Assembly: GCF_000758625.1 (NCBI RefSeq)
Contig: NZ_CP009283.1
Coordinates: 199,501 to 263,500, forward strand
Source of the DNA: Paenibacillus sp. FSL R7-0273
GTDB lineage: Bacteria; Bacillota; Bacilli; Paenibacillales; Paenibacillaceae
Length of the DNA stretch: 64,000 nucleotides
Reading direction: 5' to 3'
The notes beneath the pieces are model-generated. The model did not search any database. It was not told where the DNA came from and saw only the letters and a program-made list of their open reading frames with translations. Positions 44,055-52,273 of the stretch are shown here, piece by piece; position 1 is the stretch's first letter, and every line of letters starts with the position of its first letter. The position numbers and the translations under genes are program-made.

Positions 44055-44987
44055 TTATTTCGCTTTTTTCCTCGGCCAGAAGAAGGCGGACCGGTCTTCT
44101 AGGCCCATGACCCACTCTGAAAATTCAACCGGTGGCATGTTGCGAAGGCTGGTGTGCATTCTCCGGTTGTTGTAGAAATCCATGTACCGGTCCACGGCTT
44201 CATAGGCCTCGTCGAACGTTTCGAATGCCTCTTTACGGAACAAATCCCGATCAATATTACTGTGGAACGATTCAATAAAAGCATTTAAATCCGGTGTTCG
44301 AGGCGGAATGCGTTCATGAGTCATTTCCCAGCTTTCACACATGTCACCAAACAGGTGGCTGACGAACTGTGGGCCGTTGTCGGTGCGGATCACCGGGCGT
44401 GCACTGTCCTGGGCGCAGTGCTGCTCCATGGCGCGTCCCAGCGTCTGGCAGGCGTGCTTGGCCTCACACGACGATCCGCGGTGGTAGCCGACGATGACAC
44501 GGGTAAACACATCGATAATGCTCAGGACGAAGAAATGCCGGTCCCGGCCCGCCACGTACCCGTACTTAATGTCCATCTGCCAGAGCTGACCCGCTCCGGT
44601 AATAACCCGGTTCTCCGGCAGCTTCCGGGGATGCTTAAAGCGCTTGTGACGCTGGGGCTGCAGGATCTCCAGCGCCTGACACAGCCGGTAGCTTTTCTTG
44701 TGATTGAGCTTAAGGCTGTGCTGGTTCCATAAGCACTTGGCCAGGAGCTTGTACCCGTACACGTGCTCTTCTCCAGCGACCAGTTCCAGAAGCATTTCCT
44801 GGATCTGCCCGTCGCTAATCTTCTCTCCAGACTCGGTCAGGGAATAGCCGGGTACGGGTCTTCCGCGCCCCTGAGGTACGGCCTGGGCATCCTGTGACTT
44901 GCGTTTCTTACGGTCGTAATACGTAGACTCTGCTAGCCCCACGAGACGTAGTACCAACGCTGCTTTATTCCCCTGCTTAATGAACAT
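44055..44987 (-). CDS. IS3-family transposase OrfB (DDE integrase)
   Basis: 310-residue catalytic part of the transposase. The DDE triad is visible: D in QLWQMDIKYGYV, D in VIRTDNGPQFVSH, and E in LNAFIESFHSNIDRD. An HTH_21-like segment (YGYKLLAKCLW) precedes the core, and YNNRRMHTSLRNMPPVEF is the typical end. It is in the -1 frame relative to OrfA; a run of six A residues (reverse strand, 45002-45007) just before the OrfA stop is a likely slippage site, and the -1 frame stays open from there. The frame is undamaged, so the element may be active. Confidence 0.93.
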   Translation of the reverse strand: MFIKQGNKAALVLRLVGLAESTYYDRKKRKSQDAQAVPQGRGRPVPGYSLTESGEKISDGQIQEMLLELVAGEEHVYGYKLLAKCLWNQHSLKLNHKKSYRLCQALEILQPQRHKRFKHPRKLPENRVITGAGQLWQMDIKYGYVAGRDRHFFVLSIIDVFTRVIVGYHRGSSCEAKHACQTLGRAMEQHCAQDSARPVIRTDNGPQFVSHLFGDMCESWEMTHERIPPRTPDLNAFIESFHSNIDRDLFRKEAFETFDEAYEAVDRYMDFYNNRRMHTSLRNMPPVEFSEWVMGLEDRSAFFWPRKKAK

Positions 44988-44992
44988 ATCGG

Positions 44993-45316
44993 CTACCTCG
45001 ATTTTTTCGGATAAGCAGGGGTTGGCTTTTTTAGCAGTTCACGCAAAATCTCAATCTCTAGCTCCTTTTCACCGAGGATCTTCACAGCCTTCTCGTATTT
45101 CTGCTCGACATCCAGCAGGCGTTTCAGTTCCTCCACCTGATCTTGGGGATACGGATGATCTTGTTCCCCATGGGCTTCCCGGTAATCTCTCACCCACTGA
45201 TTCACCGTCGATGGGGTCACTCCATACTTTCGGGCAACCACCGCTGCCTTAATGCCAGACAACACCTCTTGCGCGGCCTTCTCTCTTGTTCCTGTTAAGT
45301 GTCCCATACCGTTCAT
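44993..45316 (-). CDS. IS3-family transposase OrfA (HTH)
   Basis: 107-residue DNA-binding part: LTGTREKAAQEVLSGIKAAVVARKYGVTPSTVNQWVRDYREAH is the helix-turn-helix, followed by the leucine-zipper-like helix (VEELKRLLDVEQKYEKAVKILGEKELEIEIL) that mediates OrfA-OrfAB contacts in IS3 elements. It ends five bases before the OrfB start, with the A6 run near its end supporting programmed -1 frameshifting to OrfAB. Confidence 0.92.
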   Translation of the reverse strand: MNGMGHLTGTREKAAQEVLSGIKAAVVARKYGVTPSTVNQWVRDYREAHGEQDHPYPQDQVEELKRLLDVEQKYEKAVKILGEKELEIEILRELLKKPTPAYPKKSR

Positions 45317-45382
45317 CCTCCTCCTGTATCTAGTCTACATTTTTGTGGGGGAGGACTCCAACTTCTTTAGGGGGCTGTGGAG

Positions 45383-45545
45383 AAAGGCACCCAAGCCCAT
45401 GCTGACGCACCGAAATAAAGGGAAAAATCCCTTTAATCGCACCCAAACCCATGCTGACGCACCGAATGAAAGGGGAAAATCCCTTTAATGGCACCCAAAC
45501 CCATGCTGACGCACCGGATTAAAGGGAAAAATCCCTTTAATCGCT
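45383..45545. repeat. Repeat array 3, right part: three units
   Basis: Three more AAAGGG(A/G)AAAATCCCTTT palindromes with cacccaa(g/a)cccatgctgacgcacc spacers, continuing array 3 beyond the IS element. With the left part the array had seven units. Confidence 0.88.
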
Positions 45546-45639
45546 CAGCTTCACCCTCAATTTAATTGTTTTAGACCTATCACCCGCCAGGGTGATTTTC
45601 TGCTGTACGGGAAGTGTAATGGAAGCTGGACAGGGTGAT

Positions 45640-45830
45640 GGGGCATGAGTTGCAACGGTATGCGGAGGTACTCCAAAATATGCAACGGTATGCGACGGTA
45701 CTCCACGGCATGAAGCGCCACGGAATACTGCTGCCGTACACCATACAATGCGACTTTACGCCACAGAATGCTGTGCTACGCCATAGAATGCTGTGCTACA
45801 CCACAGAATGCTGTGGCCACAGTATGCCAC
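45640..45830. repeat. Short tandem repeats upstream of the sensor-regulator gene
   Basis: ATGCAACGGTATGCG.. GGTACTCC occurs twice (about 30-base period), then three exact-length 20-base units begin at 45761, 45781 and 45801, each with CACAG-AATG-CTGTG hairpin (one has CATAG). No coding signal. The bases 45831-45924 are otherwise unremarkable. Confidence 0.6.
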
Positions 45831-45924
45831 GAGGGCTGATCCGCTGTGGACAAGGCCGCTCCTGCCTGACCCGTGACGAAACAACCGGGTAGTGGGCGGG
45901 GCGGGAGAACCCTATTTTTACCCG

Positions 45925-45955
45925 TTGGCCGGGTCCGGGGGGCATGTGCTATAAT
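45925..45955 (+). promoter_or_regulatory. Extended -10 promoter of the sensor-regulator gene
   Basis: TGCTATAAT at 45947-45955 is a good extended -10; TTGGCC at 45925-45930 is a possible -35 with a long 19-base spacer. It leaves an untranslated leader of about 105 bases. Confidence 0.55.
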
Positions 45956-46066
45956 GGCAGAAATCTGAACATAGGCTCGTTCTTCTTTTTTCATATTAAT
46001 ATCTGTATGCACTTAAACGGCCGGACCGCGGCCTGGCATTTTAACGGTTGTGGAGGAGGTTGTCTA

Positions 46067-48316
46067 TTGTTCCGTACTTGGTATCGCCGGTTGCTGCTAT
46101 CCTACTTCCCGATTTTTTTGCTGACGGTAACCATCCTGATCTTTGCCTCGTTTGTATTTATTAATGATATTTCGCGGATGGAAACGCAAAAGGCGGACCG
46201 CATCTCAGCCAGCTATCTCATGGATAATGTGGATAAGACGATCAGAGAGGTTGAACTGGCGGTGCTGGAGGGCGTTGAGCGCAGTGATGTCTATAAGACG
46301 TATTTCAATAACACAGGCCAGCCGGATACCGCGTCCATTTATGAGGTTGCCCAAAGCCTGCGCAGTCTCATTCAGGACTCCTCCTACATCGAATCGATTT
46401 ATCTGGTTGACAAAGTAAATGAAAGCGTTTTAACAGAATCTGGATTAAGGGAGCTTTCGGGGTATATCGATGAGGAGTGGATCAGGCAGATTACCTCGGG
46501 TCCGCTGCAGGAGGGCTGGCAGCCTGTCCGCAAATTTAAAACAGAGCTGCCCCAGCGTACGCCGATACGGGTGCTTACCATTAATAAAGCGATGCCGCTG
46601 CCCTTCGGCTCTGAGGGAGTGCTGGTCATCAATGTGAAAATGAGCGGAATTGAGCAGCTTGTCGACAGTATGGTCAACCAGCAGCTTTCTTTTGTGAGCA
46701 TTCTGGACAGTGACGGGCAGACGGTGTACGAGGCTCATTCAGACCATGCGGGGGCGGTGAGCGGCAAGCAGCTCAACACACTCCGGCTGGAGCGGCTCGG
46801 CTGGACCTTTGCAAGCGGAATTAAGGCGGGCAACCTGTTCGGCTGGGTGTCGGTCATTTCCTATCTGTGGGTGGCGATTGCCCTTGGAACAGTGATCTGT
46901 GCCATTTTTTATCTGGTCTATGTGACCCGGCGCAACTACAAGCCGATTCAGGTCATCATGAACCGCATTGAAGGCCACCAGATCCGGATGATGGACCAGT
47001 CGACTGACAGGCCGGATGAAATGATGCTCATTGACGGGGTGCTGGAGGATCTGATCAACCACATGACCGACTATGACCGCAAAAGCCGGGAGAACCTGCT
47101 GCTGCAGCGCAGCAAGCTGTTCACCGATCTGCTGCACAGCGAGCGGCTGGATGATGCCATCGGCCGGCTTGCTGAGCTGTCCCCGCTTACGGGTGCGGAT
47201 GCAACCTCCCGTTTTACAGTGGTGCTCAGTGAAATTAACCGCTATGAGCGGGTGTTTGAGGAGCGTTATACGAGAGGCGACCAGAATACACTCAAATTTG
47301 CCCTGATGAATGTGTTTCAGGAGCTTGCGCGTAACGCAGAGCTGCAGGGCTGGGCGGAATGGGTCGGAACCCGGCGGGTCGCTATATTGTTTCTGGCGAA
47401 CGGCAGTGACGAGGAGATGACCGAGCGGATCCGTGTTTTTGCCGGCGATTGCCGCTCCTGGGTAGAGCAGAATCTGCGGATCTCCCTCAGCTTCGGCATC
47501 GGTCCGGCTGTAACGGGTCCGGGTGCTATCCGGGAATCGTATGCGGCGGCCGAGTATGTCATGCAGCACAAGCTGCTGAAGAATGAGGACATTGCGCTTG
47601 CCGAATCGGGGGAAGCGCGCCAGCCGCTGCTGGAGACGTATGCCTATCTGCAGATGATTGCCGAATTCGTCAAGCAGTTCCGGATGTCCAGCGGCCAATG
47701 GCGGGAACAGCTCGAGCGGATCTTTGAAGCGTTTGAGCAGAATTTTTTGCAGGATGATGATATCCGGTCGCTGATTCAGGCCATGCTGCAGATGCTGAGC
47801 CGGGAGGTAGCCGTGATGTCGGAGGAGCTGCAGGATGAGCTGTCAGTGGAGACGGCTAGAATCCGGCTGAAGGGACTGGAGGAAGCGGAGTCCCTGGAGG
47901 AGATGAAGGGCATTCTGCTTGAATACCTGACCGATTTATTCCGTACCTACGTCTCAGCGAGTGAAACCAAGAGCTACCGGGCGATGGTCACGGAGATGAA
48001 AAATTATATTGAAGAGAACTTTGCCAATCCGGATCTCTCGCTGAAGCATCTGAGCGACCGGTTTCAGGTATCGGGCAAATATGCCAGCTATCTGTTCAAA
48101 ACCGAATTCAAGATGAAGTTCGTCGACTTCGTAACGGAGCTGCGGATGAAGGAGGCTGAGCAGCTGCTGGCGGAGACGGATTACCCGCTGCAGGACATCG
48201 CGCTCCAGGTAGGCTATGCCAATGCGATTACATTCGGCAGAGTATTTAAACGGGTTGCCGGCATTACACCGGGCGACTACCGTCTGCTCAAACGCCGGGA
48301 AGCCGGCAAAGCGTGA
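46067..48316 (+). CDS. Membrane-bound AraC-family regulator with extracellular sensor domain
   Basis: 749-residue one-protein sensor and regulator, a Paenibacillus speciality. A transmembrane helix (about 8-28) leads to an extracellular cache-like domain (about 30-245), a second helix (about 253-280, SYLWVAIALGTVICAIFYLVYV) returns to the cytoplasm, a linker follows, and two C-terminal AraC helix-turn-helices (about 645-745: LKHLSDRFQVSGKYASYLFKTEF and LQDIALQVGYANAITFGRVFKRVAGITPGDYR) bind DNA. The start is TTG 46067: GGAGGAGG lies seven bases upstream, whereas the ATG at 45944 lies within the promoter. It directly precedes the ABC operon at 48740 in the same orientation, so it is the obvious candidate regulator of that operon. 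Confidence 0.9.
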   Translation: MFRTWYRRLLLSYFPIFLLTVTILIFASFVFINDISRMETQKADRISASYLMDNVDKTIREVELAVLEGVERSDVYKTYFNNTGQPDTASIYEVAQSLRSLIQDSSYIESIYLVDKVNESVLTESGLRELSGYIDEEWIRQITSGPLQEGWQPVRKFKTELPQRTPIRVLTINKAMPLPFGSEGVLVINVKMSGIEQLVDSMVNQQLSFVSILDSDGQTVYEAHSDHAGAVSGKQLNTLRLERLGWTFASGIKAGNLFGWVSVISYLWVAIALGTVICAIFYLVYVTRRNYKPIQVIMNRIEGHQIRMMDQSTDRPDEMMLIDGVLEDLINHMTDYDRKSRENLLLQRSKLFTDLLHSERLDDAIGRLAELSPLTGADATSRFTVVLSEINRYERVFEERYTRGDQNTLKFALMNVFQELARNAELQGWAEWVGTRRVAILFLANGSDEEMTERIRVFAGDCRSWVEQNLRISLSFGIGPAVTGPGAIRESYAAAEYVMQHKLLKNEDIALAESGEARQPLLETYAYLQMIAEFVKQFRMSSGQWREQLERIFEAFEQNFLQDDDIRSLIQAMLQMLSREVAVMSEELQDELSVETARIRLKGLEEAESLEEMKGILLEYLTDLFRTYVSASETKSYRAMVTEMKNYIEENFANPDLSLKHLSDRFQVSGKYASYLFKTEFKMKFVDFVTELRMKEAEQLLAETDYPLQDIALQVGYANAITFGRVFKRVAGITPGDYRLLKRREAGKA

Positions 48317-48384
48317 AGGAAAAGCCGGCCCTACAATAAGCTTTTGAAACAGGTACAGCAGATGACTGGCGGGAGGGTCTAACC

Positions 48385-48447
48385 GGCCGCATTTCTGTCC
48401 GCATACCCGGTTAAAGGGGATATGCAGGCAGAAATGCGGCCTTTTTT
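48385..48447 (+). terminator. Long hairpin terminator after the regulator
   Basis: GGCCGCATTTCTG pairs with CAGAAATGCGGCC, extended by GCATA/TATGC beyond a small internal loop, followed by TTTTTT. Confidence 0.88.
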
Positions 48448-48455
48448 CTCAAATG

Positions 48456-48498
48456 TGAAAGCGGTTTATCATACGAAAATGGTTGGTCGGATAAACCG
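48456..48498. promoter_or_regulatory. Cre-like site overlapping a 9-bp inverted repeat
   Basis: TGAAAGCGGTTTAT (48456-48469) matches the CcpA cre consensus well. CGGTTTATC (48462-48470) is repeated as GATAAACCG (48490-48498) with 19 bases between, suitable for a regulator such as the AraC-type protein upstream. Both lie before the ABC operon promoter. Confidence 0.55.
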
Positions 48499-48541
48499 GA
48501 AGTCCGATATTTAAGCGGTTTTGCGATCCGAAACAGGTTTA

Positions 48542-48571
48542 TTGTCAGGCTCCGGGAAAGTGTGGAATACT
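48542..48571 (+). promoter_or_regulatory. Putative promoter of the ABC operon
   Basis: TTGTCA (48542-48547), 18-base spacer, AATACT (48566-48571), 168 bases before the start codon. Confidence 0.45.
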
Positions 48572-48739
48572 GTGGTCATCCCGGAACGTTAAGCGGCCAG
48601 GCAGTACAGGCGGCGAAGCACTCCTTTCATAATATAAAGGCGGTACGGGAGTTAAGGTGTGAGGTTGGGGGATTCATAACGTTTCATTGAGTTTCATTAA
48701 GCCACCATTATAGCCTGCAGAGGCGAAGGAGATGGAACA

Positions 48740-50347
48740 ATGACAGTGAATGCAAACCAGAAGGTACTAAAGAAGGCACTGGGAATCGGATTGAGCGCAG
48801 TAATGGGGATGTCCCTGCTGGCCGGGTGCTCCTCTAATGGAAACGCGGATACGGCATCAAATGGAGGAACAGCAGCCGACGGAGGCAGCAAAGAGCGCGT
48901 TACGCTGAAGGTGGAAATTTTTGACCGCGGTAACAGTCCCGAGCCCTACACCATCACCAACAACTATCTCTCCAATATGGTACAGGAGCGGTTCGGTGAT
49001 CCGAACAACATTGATGTTGAATATGTTCCGGTTCAGCGCTCCGAGGAAGTTACCAAGCTGAACGTGCTGATGGCCAGCAACACAGATGTGCCGGATATTG
49101 TGTTCACTTATGATTCCAGCTTGTTCTACCGCTACGCCCAGCAGGGCGGCCTGACTGATGTCGGAGCACTGATTGATGAGCACGGGCCGACTCTAAAAAA
49201 ATTCCTTGGTGAAGATACATTGGCGTTTGGACAGCTGGAAGGCCAGCAGATGGCTATCCCGGGAAAACGGGCAATCACAGGCCGTTACAGCTCCTACATC
49301 CGCCAGGATTGGCTGGATAAGCTGGGCTTGCCGGTACCAACTACAACCGACGAATTATATACAACTTTGAAAGCGTTTAAAGAGAAGGATCCGGGCGGTG
49401 TTGGCAGCAAAAACATTCCGATGGGCATGGCGCTCGCTCCGGCCCAGTTCGAAACGCTGATCTACTCCTTCATCAAGCCGATCAAGGGCGATTTGACTTA
49501 CGGCCAGCGCTATGAGCTGCCGCTGCACGACGGCTTCAAGGATGCGATGCAGTTCCTGAATAAGCTCTACAATGAAGGGCTGATCAGCCAGGATTTCAGT
49601 CTCGATGAAGATAAAACACAGCTGGCTAAGGATGTCCAAAACGGCAACATCGGCTACTGGTCAGAAGATGTGGACAATATCTTCTACGCCGACGGCACAC
49701 TTGATAATCTCTACAAAAACGTAGAAGGCAGCAAATTGACCGCCGTAGACGTTCTGACCAATGCGAATGAGGGCAACAAGCATATTAAATCGCGTTATGC
49801 CTCTAACGGTATGTACATCATGATTCCGAAGAGCAGTAAACGTGCGGTGGAGGCCATTAAATATCTGGACTGGATGGCTTCGGACAACAACCTGATCGAT
49901 ATTTACAGCGGGGTTGAGGGCGAAAACTATGACCTGGTTGACGGTATCCCGGTAGTTAAGGCAGATGTTCCACAGGAATTTGCTGACCGTCTGTTCAATG
50001 CAGGCGACATGGCCATTATCTCTAACGGCAAGAACATTGGCGATCAGGCAACCAATGAAAAAGCATGGATCAGCGGTTTCCCTGAACGTAACCAGGAAAT
50101 GCTGAAGCAATCCATTGATATTGCCAACACCGATACGGTTGGACCGATCGTCTTCGGTAAGCCGATTGAGGCAGAATCCAAGTACGGCACTACTCTTAAT
50201 GACAAGCTGGCTGTAATTATCGTGAAGACAGCAATGGCTAAGCCGGAGCAGTTCGACGCGGTGTATGAGCAGGAAATGAAGGATTTCATGTCTCTCGGCG
50301 GAACTCAGCTTAAAGAAGAACTGGAAGCGGCACTGAAGGAACTGTAG
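48740..50347 (+). CDS. LplA-like solute-binding lipoprotein of a carbohydrate ABC importer
   Basis: 535-residue extracellular sugar-binding lipoprotein. Signal with lipobox LLAGC (Cys near residue 30), then an Asn/Gly-rich tether and a large binding fold of the LplA/family-1 type (KEPY.. FDRGNSPEPYTITNNYLSNMVQERFGDPNNIDVEYVPV, IPMGMALAPAQFETLI, YLDWMASDNNLIDIYSGVEGENY). Such proteins deliver oligosaccharides to LplB/LplC permeases, which follow. GAAGGAGATGG precedes ATG 48740. No ATPase is encoded here; a shared MsmX-type ATPase elsewhere is the normal arrangement. Confidence 0.92.
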   Translation: MTVNANQKVLKKALGIGLSAVMGMSLLAGCSSNGNADTASNGGTAADGGSKERVTLKVEIFDRGNSPEPYTITNNYLSNMVQERFGDPNNIDVEYVPVQRSEEVTKLNVLMASNTDVPDIVFTYDSSLFYRYAQQGGLTDVGALIDEHGPTLKKFLGEDTLAFGQLEGQQMAIPGKRAITGRYSSYIRQDWLDKLGLPVPTTTDELYTTLKAFKEKDPGGVGSKNIPMGMALAPAQFETLIYSFIKPIKGDLTYGQRYELPLHDGFKDAMQFLNKLYNEGLISQDFSLDEDKTQLAKDVQNGNIGYWSEDVDNIFYADGTLDNLYKNVEGSKLTAVDVLTNANEGNKHIKSRYASNGMYIMIPKSSKRAVEAIKYLDWMASDNNLIDIYSGVEGENYDLVDGIPVVKADVPQEFADRLFNAGDMAIISNGKNIGDQATNEKAWISGFPERNQEMLKQSIDIANTDTVGPIVFGKPIEAESKYGTTLNDKLAVIIVKTAMAKPEQFDAVYEQEMKDFMSLGGTQLKEELEAALKEL

Positions 50348-50369
50348 GCACAATAAATATAAAAAGGAG

Positions 50370-50404
50370 AACCGGAGGGAGCAGGTACGCCGCTTCGTCC
50401 GGTT
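50370..50404 (+). other. Intercistronic hairpin between binding protein and permease genes
   Basis: AACCGGA (50370-50376) pairs with TCCGGTT (50398-50404) and is followed by TTTCC. Such a hairpin typically makes the binding protein more abundant than the permeases by partial termination or RNA stabilisation (inference). Confidence 0.5.
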
Positions 50405-50428
50405 TTTCCTCCCAAGGAGGGAACCGGC

Positions 50429-51331
50429 TTGAGTAAAGTCAGCTACTTGAAGCGGTATTGGCAAATGTATGCGCTGCTTTCACTGCCACTCATTTACTTC
50501 TTTATCTTCCGTTACGGGCCGATGTACGGTGTGCAGATTGCCTTTAAGGATTTCAATCTGTTCCAGGGAATTGGCGGCAGTGAATGGATCGGGTTCGACG
50601 CATTCCGCGAAGTTTTTAATATGAGAGAGTTTTACACCTCACTGCGCAATACCTTTATGCTTAATTTTCTGGATTTGGTAGTCTCTTTCCCTGCCCCTAT
50701 TATTCTGGCAATCATGCTGTATGAAATTAAGAGTGCCTGGTTCAAAAAGATTTCGCAGACCATTCTCTACATCCCCCACTTCATCTCCTGGGTTATTATC
50801 GGGGGGATTGTCTATCAATTGTTCGGCAACCAGTCCGGTATGATTAACGAGGTACTGCAAGGCCTGGGGCTAAACCCGGTTCCTTTTCTGACTGAAAAGG
50901 GTCCATGGCTCGTAACCTACCTGTTCACAGGGGTCTGGCAGAGCGCCGGCTGGGGAACGATTCTCTATCTGGCCGCACTCACTGGCGTAAACAGAGAGCT
51001 GTTTGAAGCAGCTGAGGTTGACGGGGCAACACGGATGAAGAAGATTTGGTATATTACGCTTCCAAGCATCAAGCCGACGATCGTTACCCTGCTTATTCTC
51101 AATCTCGGTAAAATGGTCAGCATCGGCTTCGACCGCCCATATGTTATCGGTAATACGGCGGTACGTGAATATTCCGATGTGCTGAGTACCTTTGTCTACC
51201 GGATCGGTCTCGAATCGGGACAATACACACTTGCTACCGTAGTCGGATTGTTCCAGGCTGTGGTCGGACTTGTATTCATTCTTGGCTCCAACTATATTTC
51301 GAAAAAAATGACCGGCAACGGTATTATCTGA
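50429..51331 (+). CDS. ABC transporter permease, LplB-like
   Basis: 300-residue inner-membrane permease with six predicted helices and the EAA loop typical of binding-protein-dependent importers (AAEVDGATRMKKIWYITLPSIKPT). The opening YLKRYWQMYALLSLPLIYFFIFRYGPMYGVQIAFKDF is typical of the LplB family. The start is TTG 50429: AAGGAGGG lies eight bases upstream and no ATG with a site is near. Works with the LplC-like permease downstream. Confidence 0.93.
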   Translation: MSKVSYLKRYWQMYALLSLPLIYFFIFRYGPMYGVQIAFKDFNLFQGIGGSEWIGFDAFREVFNMREFYTSLRNTFMLNFLDLVVSFPAPIILAIMLYEIKSAWFKKISQTILYIPHFISWVIIGGIVYQLFGNQSGMINEVLQGLGLNPVPFLTEKGPWLVTYLFTGVWQSAGWGTILYLAALTGVNRELFEAAEVDGATRMKKIWYITLPSIKPTIVTLLILNLGKMVSIGFDRPYVIGNTAVREYSDVLSTFVYRIGLESGQYTLATVVGLFQAVVGLVFILGSNYISKKMTGNGII

Positions 51332-51355
51332 TAAAGAGGAAGGAGGCGGAGTACT

Positions 51356-52228
51356 ATGAGTGAACGTACTTCAAACCGGATTTTCGATATCGTCGTTATT
51401 ACCTGCGTAGCCTTGTTCGTATTGTTTTGTCTGGCTCCGTTCTTGCATGTTATTGCAGTATCACTCAGCTCCAACCGGGCCATTACCTCGGGTGAAGTTA
51501 CGATTTTTCCGATTGAATTGAACTGGAACGCCTATGTGCAGGTGTTCTCGGATAGTGCAATGATCCGTTCCCTGGGATATACGGTGCTGCTGACAGCGGT
51601 AACGACCGGCCTGTGCATGCTCTTCACCATCGCGGCAGCCTATCCCCTGACCAAAGGCTACCTGAAGGGCCGCAAAACATTTATGGTTATCATCATTATT
51701 ACCATGTTCTTCAGCGGCGGGATTATTCCGGAATATCTGCTGATGCGCGACCTGCGCCTGCTCGATTCCAGCTGGGCGCTTATCCTTCCCGGACTGGTCA
51801 GCCCGTTCAACCTGATTATCCTGATCTCCTTCTTCAATAACATTCCCCAGAGTCTGGAAGAGTCGGCCGAAATCGATGGCAGCTCCTTCTTCCGTACACT
51901 GGTAAGCATCGTCCTGCCGCTGTCCATGCCTGTGCTGGCTACGCTAGGCCTCTTCTATGCAGTCGGCAGATGGAACGGCTTCCAGGATGCGCTGATGTAT
52001 ATCAACAGCCCGGAGCTGTATCCGCTGCAGCTCAAGCTGTTCCAGATGGTGCAGAACAACATGGTCTCCGAGCTGACGCAGATGGAAGGTGCGAACCGTA
52101 CTGCACTGACTCCGGAAAGTCTCAAGGCAGCGACGGTTATCTTCGCAACTGTGCCGATTCTGCTGGTCTATCCGTGGCTGCAGAAGTATTTCGTCAGCGG
52201 CGTTATGCTGGGTGCCGTTAAAGGTTAA
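51356..52228 (+). CDS. ABC transporter permease, LplC-like
   Basis: 290-residue permease partner with the EAA motif ESAEIDGSSFFRTLVSIVLPLSMPVLAT and the initial segment CLAPFLHVIAVSLSSNRAITSGEVTIFPIE characteristic of the YtcP/LplC type. AAGGAGG precedes ATG 51356, which is 24 bases after the preceding stop, so the genes are coupled in one operon. Together with the binding protein it completes the membrane part of the importer. Confidence 0.93.
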   Translation: MSERTSNRIFDIVVITCVALFVLFCLAPFLHVIAVSLSSNRAITSGEVTIFPIELNWNAYVQVFSDSAMIRSLGYTVLLTAVTTGLCMLFTIAAAYPLTKGYLKGRKTFMVIIIITMFFSGGIIPEYLLMRDLRLLDSSWALILPGLVSPFNLIILISFFNNIPQSLEESAEIDGSSFFRTLVSIVLPLSMPVLATLGLFYAVGRWNGFQDALMYINSPELYPLQLKLFQMVQNNMVSELTQMEGANRTALTPESLKAATVIFATVPILLVYPWLQKYFVSGVMLGAVKG

Positions 52229-52273
52229 CGCAGCAAGGGTTATTCGTGCAGAACAGGAAAGGAGAGCAACGCA

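Larger units (their letters stand above)
43992..45382 (-). mobile_element. IS3-family insertion sequence (1391 bp)
   Basis: Contains orfA (44993-45316) and orfB (44055-44987) on the reverse strand. The outer ends have related ACCCCC(T)...GGAGTCCTC and GCCCCCT...GGAGTCCTC segments in inverted orientation. AAAG is present directly outside both ends (43988-43991 and 45383-45386), a 4-base target duplication. Removing the element and one AAAG restores an uninterrupted repeat unit (ccctttaaaggcaccc), so the insertion went into array 3. Terminal bases are the least certain. Confidence 0.85.

Noticed and set aside
43785..45545. CRISPR array
   Set aside because: Units of 52 bp have repeat and spacer both conserved, so spacers are not unique; no cas genes are nearby and the repeat is a palindrome with A-rich loop.
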